Positions 7,417 to 15,040 of a DNA stretch of 15,040 bases are shown here, piece by piece. How positions within the stretch are numbered: the stretch's first letter is position 1; every line of letters begins with the position of its first letter. The notes beneath the pieces were generated by a model that was not told where the DNA came from, ran no database searches, and worked only from the letters and a program-made list of their open reading frames with translations. Where the stretch lies: contig CAJTMV010000060.1 of the NCBI GenBank assembly GCA_910577225.1, forward strand, positions 1 through 15,040. Direction: 5' to 3'. The DNA comes from an uncultured Eubacterium sp. GTDB taxonomy: Bacteria; Bacillota; Clostridia; Lachnospirales; Lachnospiraceae. Position numbers and translations under genes: made by a program.

Positions 7417-10400
7417 ATGGACTTATTTAATCAGTATCTGGTTATCAGCATAGAAAACAAAGGTGAAGATTTTGTAAAAACATGGAATATGATTACGGAT
7501 ATAAAACATGGAAATATAGAGGATATTGTCAAGGATGATGCCCTGGAGTTATATCAATACATTTGTACTCCGGATACGTTAAGCGGTGGATATGGAAAAA
7601 TAATTTCGGATATTAGTAACGCATTTCACAGTCATAAGATGATGAGTATTACAACTGGGACACTGTATCAGAAACAAAAATATGGTATTTGTCTGTGTAT
7701 TAAGGATTGTATTCAAAATGATACAATAGAATATGAATACCTGGCGTTAATGATTCAGAATATGGATGATGTAATATGTTATATTTATCCGGATAAAGAA
7801 GAACGATCACATAAAATTTATAAAAATGTGTCCTGTTTCTTTTCCTTGTTTATAGAAGATTATTCTACCAGAAATAAAATCTGGGTGGGACGGGTAAATC
7901 CGGGTGGGCATTGGATAGAAATGCCAGGAATAGGAATGTCAGAAAGCAGCAAAAAAATTATTCCTGTAATAGAATTTAAAAATGAAAATGGAAATTCAAC
8001 GTTGAAAAGCTGGGTTCGGACATATGGTGAATTTTTGCATCAGTGTATCGATGACGGGGCTGTTTTAGAAACGGAATCATATGATGAAATACAAAAAAGC
8101 GTAAAGAAGTTAGAAAATTATATAAAAGAAGCGGAAGGGAAAGGAAATGCAAAAAAAATAGATGAATTAAAGAAGCAAAAAGAACTATGGATGGAAAAAC
8201 AAAAAAAGGCAGAGGAATTATACAAAAATTCCAGAGATTGCAGACTGTTGTACAGATGTATGGATTATTTTTCTGGTTCACCAGATTCCAGAAGTATGGG
8301 AGCACGCAGGCAGCATATGAAATTATTCTGGAACAAAGATGTACAGGAAATGCTCAAAGAAATGCCGTTACTTGCTTTTTATATGCTGTGTATTCAGCTC
8401 TATTATTTAAAGGGAAGAGATGGATTACAGTCAGAAGACATTAAACTTGCGATTGTAAATGCCGGAGAGTTAACGGAGGGGGTAATTCAGCTTTTAGAAA
8501 ATCTGCATCATTCTACAAAAAAAAGGGGATTTTTGTCTATTCGTATTCATGAGAGGAAAAAAAACGACAGTTATTTATATTTGAATTATCCTGGGTATTG
8601 GAATCGGAACGATATCAGGTATCACTTTGAATTTAGAATATTGGATTACTCCAATGAAAGTATTTGTGAAAGTTTTAAAAGAAGACAGCAGGAGGAAAGC
8701 ATTCAAAAAGAATTTAGAATTCGGGAATTTTTCGAGTATACAGATGGCGAAACGTTTTGGAAAAAGTATAATCATATTCCCGAAAATATTGTTCATCATT
8801 ATGGATTACAGATTTTTTCCACGATTATATCTAATAACGAAGGGTATTTTCATGTAGTAAGTTCCTCTAAAAAGATAGTAGAAGCAGAGTATGATTTTTA
8901 TTCGAATCAGAATGATTCCAGGGCAGATAAAAAAATGCATATTCCTGGAACAGAGTATATTGTGTTGCTGCCAATGCGAAGAGAAACCATACCGATTAAT
9001 CCATCCGTAGATGCAGATATACAGTATCAGTTTGATATGAAAAAGAATTATCAGCTGGCTCGATTGGATCTTAATAAGGTTTATGATAAAAGCTGTTTTT
9101 TGGATGAGAAGATGTATGGAGAACAGGAATTAAAAGAGCACAGGATAAATTATATCAGAGACGAGATCATAAACAGTCTGTCTGAAAAGTTAAAAGAAGA
9201 AAAGGCTGATCGGTTGGAAAAAACTGATGAAGAACAAAAAATGACGTCAGAGATGATAGCGGATAAGGAAACCGAAAAAACAGAAGTGGTATTACTTCTT
9301 TCTGAGGAAAACTGGGGAGAGCGTAGGACAGAAATTTTTTGCAAAAGCCTGATGCTGGCATTTATGGAGTGGCAACCAGAAAATGGGCAGGGATTTTATG
9401 TAATCATTAAAGACTGTACTGCGAATGACTTTATTACAATTTCACGGATTTTTGCTATATTCTATGGAAAAAGTATGTTGTATGAGAGTAGTAGTCTGGA
9501 ACGCCTGCAGATATATTTGTCCGGAATAGATCAAAGCGAGGAGTTTCTTATTGCAGGTAAAGATATTGCCGGATTACTTACGATGGCTGGAAAGCTGACG
9601 CTTGTCCGGGGAATTCAGCCTCATTGTCTGCGATCGGTCGAGTATATCCTGCACAAATTTCAGATTCCGAAAGCGGTGGATTCTTTTGAAGAGCAAAATT
9701 TAAAGCTGGTTCCGTTTGACATATTGAAAATACCAGGCTCTTCTGAAACGTTATTTGAAAGAGCTGTGAAAAGGGTGTTGGAATCCGATTTACAGAAGTA
9801 TAGTTTTGGATGTAAACTGGAACATACGCATATGAGGATTGGTTCCAAACTACATATTAATGAATTTTACGAAGCGGAATTGTTGTTCCATAATAACTAT
9901 TATGTAGCTCGTTTTGCACAACTTATTATACGCCGTCTGAAAGAAAGGTCTGCCTTGTGTAACGATAAACTAATGATGCTTGTCGGCTATGAAACTTATT
10001 CGGAGCTGCTGCTTTATGAAATAATGACACATTTAAACGACAGAGGATATCGCTGTAGCTATATGGTTTATGAACAGCGCAGAGAAGGAAAATTTCGATA
10101 TTATAATACAAAAGAATATATACCATTTGAAGAACGTATGAAATTTATACTGATTGTTCCGATCAACTCTTCTATGACGACACATAGTAAATTGCGGGCT
10201 TCCCTGCATATGGAGATACAAAAGCTACAGCCGGATATGCAGCCGCAGATCGCAGCAAATTATGCGTTGATACTGATACGGTCCGGCAAGGAAAACGAAC
10301 CGTGTGATCAGATGGAGAAAAAATATTGTGAATCTATGGAAAATGGAATTATTAAAGCGCTGTATCTGCCGGAAAAAGAAAGAGAGATACGATACTTTGT

Positions 10401-13400
10401 CTGTGTAAGAACAGAATGGAAACATCCGCTTGAATGTAAATTATGTTTTCCGGATGATTCGATGTTGAATGAACAGCCGCTCATAGAGACGAACAGAGAA
10501 TCGATTATACCGATACAGATGCTTGGAATCCAGGAATCCGATATATTAAATGCATATTCGGGTGATAAAAATAGCGCTGAAAAAAATATGGATGAAAAGA
10601 AGGATAACGAGGAACGTGTTCGCTATCTGGGAGAAAGTCTGATATATCGTCATATTGTGAGAAATGGGAATCACTTTATGTTTTATTTCCAGCTTGAGAA
10701 ATATTTTATGCAAAACAGGGAGAGGATTATTAGCTGGCTGAACGGACTAAAGGAGAAAAAGAAAAAAAGCAGAGGAATTATATATGATGTTATCGTAGCG
10801 CCTCTTCATTTTAGCAATGCAGGGTTTGTGGCTGAGGTAAATTATCATTTGTATGGAAACGCGGCTCTTGTACTCAACTTTGAAGTGGAAAAAGAATTTA
10901 GGGACAATGTAAGGACGAAATACAGTAATATTATAGGTTTATATAAAAAACTTCTGGATATGAAAAAAGAAGCAGAACTGCGCTTTCATTTTGTAGATGA
11001 TAACATTATTACAGGAAGTACCTTTTTCAGAGCAAAAAGTCTCTTTACCTCATTACTTCCCGAACATTTGGGAAAAGAAGGAAAGATACAGGTCCGGGTG
11101 TTCGAGGATATTATCGTGATATTAAATCGTATGTCAGAAGCCAGTATTATGAACTGTGTGGCAGACAGGAGCGATTATCATGCATATGTATCTTTAAATA
11201 TTTCTTCGATGCGCAATCATGAAGATGCCTGTACGTTATGTAAAACAGTCGATAGTGCAAGGCAGCTTAGAGACCGGTCTTCAACAAATATTATGTATGA
11301 ATTTTGGGATAAAAGAATGGTGCGCCATCAGATGATTGAGGCAGAAGAGTATGGTCATGAGCAGGAAAGGCACAGGAAAGAGATCCTGCATGAACGGGCA
11401 TGCAGAAGGATGTTTTGCACACATATTACAAATGAGCGTCTTGCAGATCTGGGTTATCTGAAAAATAATACGGGTGAAGTAAAAAAGATTATGCAGCATC
11501 TGTTGAAAGAAAAAGCAGAAGCAGAAAATGCACAGACAGAGGCGATGGAATGGATTATTTCTTATGTTAAAATATTCAGCCGCCCATTTGTGAGTTTTCG
11601 AAAAAGCAGCCGGGAAGCGGCATTTCAGATTATGCTGGAATTTATAGAATTTATAGTGATTGAACTTGTACAGACAAATGCAAGGCTGGAACAAAAAAAA
11701 TTCACAAATTATAAAGGTCTGGAAGTAGTGTGCGGTACCATTCGGGATGCTAAGCTAAAATGGGATCAGGACGAGAAGATTTTTTCTTTGCTGCTAACGT
11801 TGATGCAAAGACTGTCAGCGCTTGGTTCGAATTATATTATAAGGAAAAGAAATATAAAAAAATTATTTGCGGTATTGAAAAATTTGCATATACAGGAAGA
11901 AATGAGGGAAGAATTCAAAAAAAGGTATTTAAGTATTGCAAAGCGAATTACATGCCTAAGCAGCGGTGAAAGTAAGTGCGTTTATCTGGAGTATCTTCTT
12001 TTATACGGTGAAGAATATCAGAATGAAGAGATAGAAGAAAAAATGCAGGAAAAAGAACCTGTTTTCTGCTTTGATCTTGTAGAGGATAAGAAATTTTTGG
12101 AAATACTTTTTTTGGAAAATACAAGGGTATTATATGACGGCATTCATAACCTGGCAGCCGAGATCGATGAAAATATAACGGAAGACGCATTGCTGCATAT
12201 GATAGGAAACAAGTACTATTACGATAACTTTGTGCGGTTTCTGACGTACTATAGATTTCTTATACTGAAAGAGGGCAGGAAGAAATTTAAAAACGGTAAA
12301 TATAGAGTAATCGTTATGCTTGTAAGATTATATCGCATGCTGGCAGAAGGTGCGCAGACGAGACAGGAGCGCGATGTTGAAAGATTTTATAATGACCTCC
12401 TGGAATATGTAGAAGTTATTACTGGTGCAAAAAACGTTAAATTACTCTTTTTTTATGATATGTCGAAAGAACAGGAAAAAACAAGAAGGAAAGTATATAA
12501 TAAACAGCGTGGTATGGAAATTAGTCTCGAAAAGACAGACTATGTTACAGAACCTTTTTTATACGATACCTATGCGTTTAATGATGAAGAAGAAGCCAGA
12601 GTGCTGATTAAATATAGAAATTATGTCGGAGAAGGATATTCCGCAAAGAACAAAAATCAGATGGATGAAGTTTATCTGGAACTGATATTTGCTTCGGATA
12701 TGCCGGAACGGGAAAGGCTTGTTGCGCTTAAATGTATGATGATGTTTCGCGATCTGATTGTTAAAAATCTGGAAAAACACTTTTCTAACAATTTGATGCA
12801 GAAATGGAGCGCAGAGCAGACGTTTAAGAAGAATATGAAACTGGAGAGGTCCTCAGATCATACAGATAAAGACGATCTGGAAAAAAATCTGCAAATGATA
12901 TCGCAGGGAATGGGATCCTGGAACAAAGAACATCAAAAAGCATTATTTTATCTTGTAATTAATTCGTATATTGCACGTATTAATGTACAGCTTTTAGCTG
13001 ATGCGCTTCCAGAAGGAGAAAATGAAGAATATCCGTTTGCCTTTGTTTATAAACATCAGCTGAAAGATTTGATTCATAGTATGCACGAATTTGAAGACTT
13101 TCATATTATAGATGAGAATGGAGATGAAGAATTTTCAAAAAACGTACTCTCGGCGCGTATCCGGATGTATAAAAAGAATCGCAGATGGGAGAGGCTGTCG
13201 GTGAAACGACTGAGTATTATTATTACAGAACTAATCCATAGTGCGATCAAATATTCGGATGATAAAAAAGTATATATCTATCGGGAGAATAATTATCTGG
13301 TAGTACGTAATTCCTTCAACAGTGAAAAGAAGATCAGCGTGATACAGCAGGAGGCACGAGATGCTTATTCGAGAAAAAAGGAAGGGATATCTTTGGCCGT

Positions 13401-13575
13401 TATTAAAGAACTTGTGGATAAATTTTATGGACTGGAAGAGCCGGATGATGTTATAATTGACGCACAGGAAGAGCGGAAAAAGAAATATTATTATGTGAAA
13501 CTACCCATTTTGGAAGATAGAAAGGAGTCCTTTGAAAATGAACGAACGATTGGATATATTACTGATAGAAGATGA
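7417..13575 (+). CDS. Giant multi-domain protein with GHKL-ATPase-like and phosphoribosyltransferase-like domains
   Basis: I do not recognise this 2052-residue protein as a named family, but domains are readable. Residues 1-220 have no clear match. Residues 222-272 are a charged coiled coil. Residues 340-522 look like a GHKL ATPase (N362 in the N-box, HYGLQIF, closing PGTEYIVLLPM). Residues 620-770 alternate strands and helices and may be STAS- or Rossmann-like (weak). Residues 800-935 and 1117-1240 are phosphoribosyltransferase-like; only the second keeps the acidic PRPP loop VDDNIITGST (1193-1202). A CxxC follows at 1272-1275. Residues 1330-1850 are mostly helical, scaffold-like. Residues 1925-2035 resemble a degenerate GHKL domain. 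No signal peptide or membrane segment is visible, so it should be cytosolic. ATG 7417 has GAGGAG 6 bases upstream. It overlaps the receiver gene by 38 bases. A sensor/scaffold role in signalling or conflict is inference. Confidence 0.75.
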   Translation: MDLFNQYLVISIENKGEDFVKTWNMITDIKHGNIEDIVKDDALELYQYICTPDTLSGGYGKIISDISNAFHSHKMMSITTGTLYQKQKYGICLCIKDCIQNDTIEYEYLALMIQNMDDVICYIYPDKEERSHKIYKNVSCFFSLFIEDYSTRNKIWVGRVNPGGHWIEMPGIGMSESSKKIIPVIEFKNENGNSTLKSWVRTYGEFLHQCIDDGAVLETESYDEIQKSVKKLENYIKEAEGKGNAKKIDELKKQKELWMEKQKKAEELYKNSRDCRLLYRCMDYFSGSPDSRSMGARRQHMKLFWNKDVQEMLKEMPLLAFYMLCIQLYYLKGRDGLQSEDIKLAIVNAGELTEGVIQLLENLHHSTKKRGFLSIRIHERKKNDSYLYLNYPGYWNRNDIRYHFEFRILDYSNESICESFKRRQQEESIQKEFRIREFFEYTDGETFWKKYNHIPENIVHHYGLQIFSTIISNNEGYFHVVSSSKKIVEAEYDFYSNQNDSRADKKMHIPGTEYIVLLPMRRETIPINPSVDADIQYQFDMKKNYQLARLDLNKVYDKSCFLDEKMYGEQELKEHRINYIRDEIINSLSEKLKEEKADRLEKTDEEQKMTSEMIADKETEKTEVVLLLSEENWGERRTEIFCKSLMLAFMEWQPENGQGFYVIIKDCTANDFITISRIFAIFYGKSMLYESSSLERLQIYLSGIDQSEEFLIAGKDIAGLLTMAGKLTLVRGIQPHCLRSVEYILHKFQIPKAVDSFEEQNLKLVPFDILKIPGSSETLFERAVKRVLESDLQKYSFGCKLEHTHMRIGSKLHINEFYEAELLFHNNYYVARFAQLIIRRLKERSALCNDKLMMLVGYETYSELLLYEIMTHLNDRGYRCSYMVYEQRREGKFRYYNTKEYIPFEERMKFILIVPINSSMTTHSKLRASLHMEIQKLQPDMQPQIAANYALILIRSGKENEPCDQMEKKYCESMENGIIKALYLPEKEREIRYFVCVRTEWKHPLECKLCFPDDSMLNEQPLIETNRESIIPIQMLGIQESDILNAYSGDKNSAEKNMDEKKDNEERVRYLGESLIYRHIVRNGNHFMFYFQLEKYFMQNRERIISWLNGLKEKKKKSRGIIYDVIVAPLHFSNAGFVAEVNYHLYGNAALVLNFEVEKEFRDNVRTKYSNIIGLYKKLLDMKKEAELRFHFVDDNIITGSTFFRAKSLFTSLLPEHLGKEGKIQVRVFEDIIVILNRMSEASIMNCVADRSDYHAYVSLNISSMRNHEDACTLCKTVDSARQLRDRSSTNIMYEFWDKRMVRHQMIEAEEYGHEQERHRKEILHERACRRMFCTHITNERLADLGYLKNNTGEVKKIMQHLLKEKAEAENAQTEAMEWIISYVKIFSRPFVSFRKSSREAAFQIMLEFIEFIVIELVQTNARLEQKKFTNYKGLEVVCGTIRDAKLKWDQDEKIFSLLLTLMQRLSALGSNYIIRKRNIKKLFAVLKNLHIQEEMREEFKKRYLSIAKRITCLSSGESKCVYLEYLLLYGEEYQNEEIEEKMQEKEPVFCFDLVEDKKFLEILFLENTRVLYDGIHNLAAEIDENITEDALLHMIGNKYYYDNFVRFLTYYRFLILKEGRKKFKNGKYRVIVMLVRLYRMLAEGAQTRQERDVERFYNDLLEYVEVITGAKNVKLLFFYDMSKEQEKTRRKVYNKQRGMEISLEKTDYVTEPFLYDTYAFNDEEEARVLIKYRNYVGEGYSAKNKNQMDEVYLELIFASDMPERERLVALKCMMMFRDLIVKNLEKHFSNNLMQKWSAEQTFKKNMKLERSSDHTDKDDLEKNLQMISQGMGSWNKEHQKALFYLVINSYIARINVQLLADALPEGENEEYPFAFVYKHQLKDLIHSMHEFEDFHIIDENGDEEFSKNVLSARIRMYKKNRRWERLSVKRLSIIITELIHSAIKYSDDKKVYIYRENNYLVVRNSFNSEKKISVIQQEARDAYSRKKEGISLAVIKELVDKFYGLEEPDDVIIDAQEERKKKYYYVKLPILEDRKESFENERTIGYITDRR
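8434..8982 (+). other. GHKL (histidine-kinase/Hsp90-type) ATPase-like domain, residues about 340-522 of the giant protein
   Basis: QLLENLHHS (358-366) fits the N-box with N362; the position usually held by the catalytic Glu four residues earlier is Q358. FEFRILDYSNESI (404-416) fits the G1 region with D410 but lacks its glycines. HHYGLQIF (460-467) fits the G2 box, and PGTEYIVLLPM (510-520) is the usual closing strand. Nucleotide binding looks plausible; hydrolysis is uncertain. Confidence 0.65.
9814..10221 (+). other. Phosphoribosyltransferase-like domain 1, residues about 800-935, degenerate PRPP loop
   Basis: HMRIGSKLHINEFYEAELLF (805-824) resembles the lead-in of orotate-PRTase-type folds. 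LMMLVGYETYSELLLYEIM (852-870) fits the first Rossmann strand and helix. FILIVPINSSMTTHSKL (910-926) sits where the PRPP loop should be, but the paired acidic residues are replaced by Pro-Ile. It is probably a binding or structural module, not an active transferase. Confidence 0.5.
10765..11136 (+). other. Phosphoribosyltransferase-like domain 2, residues about 1117-1240, intact PRPP loop
   Basis: IIYDVIVAPLHFSNAGFVAE (1121-1140) fits the first strand and helix of a type I PRTase. RFHFVDDNIITGSTF (1189-1203) is a near-classical PRPP-binding loop with D1194, D1195, T1199, G1200 and T1202. KIQVRVFEDIIVIL follows as the next strand. This supports binding of PRPP or a nucleotide; the acceptor base cannot be told. 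Confidence 0.65.
13189..13521 (+). other. Degenerate GHKL-like domain, residues about 1925-2035
   Basis: RLSIIITELIHSAIKYSD (1931-1948) matches an N-box with E1938, but the metal-coordinating Asn is replaced by S1942. KEGISLAVIKELVDKFYG (1988-2005) resembles the G2 helix with only one glycine at the turn. KYYYVKLP closes the fold. The lid between is very short. It could be a pseudo-kinase ATP lobe that docks the receiver protein encoded next door. Confidence 0.5.
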
Positions 13576-14149
13576 TGAGCAACATGCACAATGTATCAAA
13601 GAGCAATTAATGAAAACAAAAGAGTTATTGGAACAATGGCATATACTTGAGCGGATTGGATTTGACGATTTAAATGTCGAGTGGATATATGGAAGCGAGA
13701 GGATCGATAATAAGAGAGGAAACATATATTATCATTTTTCTGATTCCGATATGAATAAAATTCAAAAAAAAGTACGTGAAATGCAAAATAATAATCCGCA
13801 TACAGGAATTTTAATGGATGTGATACTTACGAAAGAAGAACAGGAAAGAGCCGGCGTGAATGATTTTTCAAAAATTAAGTTTTCAAAAGATATTTTGGAT
13901 TATTACGAACCAAAAACCGGTCAAAAATGCAATATTTATCTTACTACCGGACTTCGGAATTTTGGAACGCTTGCATGGGGAATCTATGGACGTGAGAATA
14001 TGGAACACCGGTACATTCCCAAGAGTCTGATTAAAGAATACCCATCCAGAAAGGCAATTGCGGGCGTTTTTTACTGGCTGTATCATAAGAAACAGTTACC
14101 AGAATCCATCAGCTGCGAAATTGAAGAAAGAGAACTGGAAGATATCTAA
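13538..14149 (+). CDS. Atypical stand-alone response-regulator receiver protein
   Basis: The 203-residue product has the receiver signature: LLIEDDE with E11, D12 and D13, ILMDVIL with the likely phosphoacceptor D94, IYLTTG with T136/T137, and YIPKSL with the conserved lysine K162. It is longer than the usual 120 residues, with about 40 extra residues between the first strand and the D94 strand and about 25 after D94. No DNA-binding or other output domain follows. I prefer ATG 13538, with AGGAG at 13523-13527; a TTG two codons upstream (13532) is possible. The start lies inside the giant gene (38-base overlap), pointing to translational coupling and joint function. It probably takes phosphate from, or simply binds, the ATPase-like parts of the giant protein (inference). 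Confidence 0.8.
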   Translation: MNERLDILLIEDDEQHAQCIKEQLMKTKELLEQWHILERIGFDDLNVEWIYGSERIDNKRGNIYYHFSDSDMNKIQKKVREMQNNNPHTGILMDVILTKEEQERAGVNDFSKIKFSKDILDYYEPKTGQKCNIYLTTGLRNFGTLAWGIYGRENMEHRYIPKSLIKEYPSRKAIAGVFYWLYHKKQLPESISCEIEERELEDI

Positions 14150-14175
14150 AAGATAGAAAGAAGCGTGATAAAGGG

Positions 14176-15024
14176 ATGTATTATGAAAATGATCTTACTA
14201 TTCAGTTAAAAAAGGAAGAACAGAAAAGTTTTCGGGAAGCATATCAGATCCATAACGGTTTGCTGTATCATTATGCAAAAGGTGAGACGTTATGGAATAT
14301 TTTGGAGAGTGATAGTTTTTTTGCAAGAAATATAAGATTTTCAAACGATTCTAATGAATATATGACAGGGAGAGATACGATTGAAGAATTTATTAATAAC
14401 GCAGAAGATCTTAACAAAAACGAAAAAAAGGAAATTTTAAAGCAAATCAGAGAAAATCCAATGATGTATTTTATGGTCTGTTTTTGCGAAGATGGAGATC
14501 TGTTGAGTCAATGGCGTGGATATGCGAAAAATGGCGTGAGTATCGGTTTGGATTTTACAGATGGAATGGAAGGAGATGCTGATATTCAGGGGCATCTGGA
14601 ATGGTTTTGCGTACTGAATAATAAAAAGTGGCAGGAGCGGCTGCGAATAGAAAAAGATGGTGCAAAGTATTATTTAAACGGCAGGCCGCTTCAGTTTCTT
14701 CAGATGCCATATAAAGTGCAATATATATCTAAAATGCGTGGCGAATCGAAACAGCCGGACGTTATGAATGTTTTACAGACTTTGTGGAAGGAAAGCGAGG
14801 TAGAAGAAAGAACAGGAAGACTGTTAAGATATATTCCGTTTATTAAAGACGATGGATTTCAGGAAGAAGAGGAATACCGGTTAATTTTTGATTTGGAAAT
14901 TCTCGGAGAGTCCAAGGCACACAGCAGGAGCGTACGAAGCAGAAAAATGGAATATCTGAATTCTGAAAATATTAAAAAACCTTACATTAACCTGAATTAT
15001 TCACGGCAGTATAAACTCACATAA
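14176..15024 (+). CDS. DUF2971 family protein, possible effector
   Basis: The 282-residue product matches the DUF2971 pattern: LYHYAKGETLWNILES (30-45), RFSNDSNEY (54-62, usually LNDPxE), FMVCFCEDGDLLSQWRGYA (99-117), NGVSIGLDF (119-127) and the acidic EEEEYRLIF (230-238) late in the protein. The family's function is not established to my knowledge. The LYHY start, central G-S-I-G-like strand and late EEEEYR loosely recall ADP-ribosyltransferase folds such as DarT; this is inference and needs structure prediction. The gene starts 26 bases after the receiver gene without a promoter between them, so it belongs to the same operon. No strong Shine-Dalgarno is present; an AGAAG-type site lies about 13 bases upstream. 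It ends 16 bases before the window edge, and no terminator is seen. Confidence 0.8.
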   Translation: MYYENDLTIQLKKEEQKSFREAYQIHNGLLYHYAKGETLWNILESDSFFARNIRFSNDSNEYMTGRDTIEEFINNAEDLNKNEKKEILKQIRENPMMYFMVCFCEDGDLLSQWRGYAKNGVSIGLDFTDGMEGDADIQGHLEWFCVLNNKKWQERLRIEKDGAKYYLNGRPLQFLQMPYKVQYISKMRGESKQPDVMNVLQTLWKESEVEERTGRLLRYIPFIKDDGFQEEEEYRLIFDLEILGESKAHSRSVRSRKMEYLNSENIKKPYINLNYSRQYKLT

Positions 15025-15040
15025 AATCCGCCGTAGTTAC

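Noticed and set aside
8517..8528. A8-G4 run in the giant gene (and another A8 near 11692) as frameshift site
   Set aside because: The long frame continues cleanly through both runs with the GHKL pattern intact across the first. A-runs are common throughout this A+T-rich gene.
1..15040. CRISPR arrays, tRNA/rRNA genes, transposases
   Set aside because: I looked for regularly spaced repeats, tRNA-like cloverleaves and transposase or integrase motifs and saw none.

Overview
The window looks like a chromosomal segment of a Gram-positive anaerobe of the Clostridia, most likely Lachnospiraceae. This is inferred from gene content (an Ni/Zn-type sn-glycerol-1-phosphate dehydrogenase, lepA followed directly by hemW, a LigB/AMMECR1/radical-SAM cluster), strong GGAGG-type ribosome sites and the look of the proteins. 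No 16S or other decisive marker is present. All genes read on the + strand.

Region 1 (1-1797): a C-rich leader, then a sn-glycerol-1-phosphate dehydrogenase gene (186-1436). A gene-free gap of about 360 bases follows. It holds a compact element (about 1461-1610) built of nested inverted repeats, in which one 5' arm can pair with either of two 3' copies. A possible weak promoter for lepA lies behind it.

Region 2 (1798-7280): housekeeping genes lepA and hemW, then the three AmmeMemoRadiSam components as separate genes: a LigB/Memo-like protein, an AMMECR1 protein and the radical SAM enzyme. The run ends at a strong intrinsic terminator (7243-7279).

Region 3 (7281-15040): a visibly more A+T-rich three-gene unit with its own extended -10 promoter. 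It encodes a 2052-residue protein, an atypical stand-alone receiver-domain protein whose start overlaps the giant gene by 38 bases, and a DUF2971-type protein. In the giant protein I can read a GHKL-ATPase-like domain (about residues 340-522), two phosphoribosyltransferase-like domains (about 800-935 with a degenerate PRPP loop, about 1117-1240 with an intact VDDNIITGST loop), a CxxC segment, a long helical middle, and a second, degenerate GHKL-like domain at the C-terminus. The layout (large multi-domain ATPase/PRTase sensor, phosphoacceptor protein, small possible effector, compositional shift) suggests a signalling or conflict/defence system. It is the most interesting part of the window and I do not know a described system with this exact layout. 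Its function is inference from domain patterns only.
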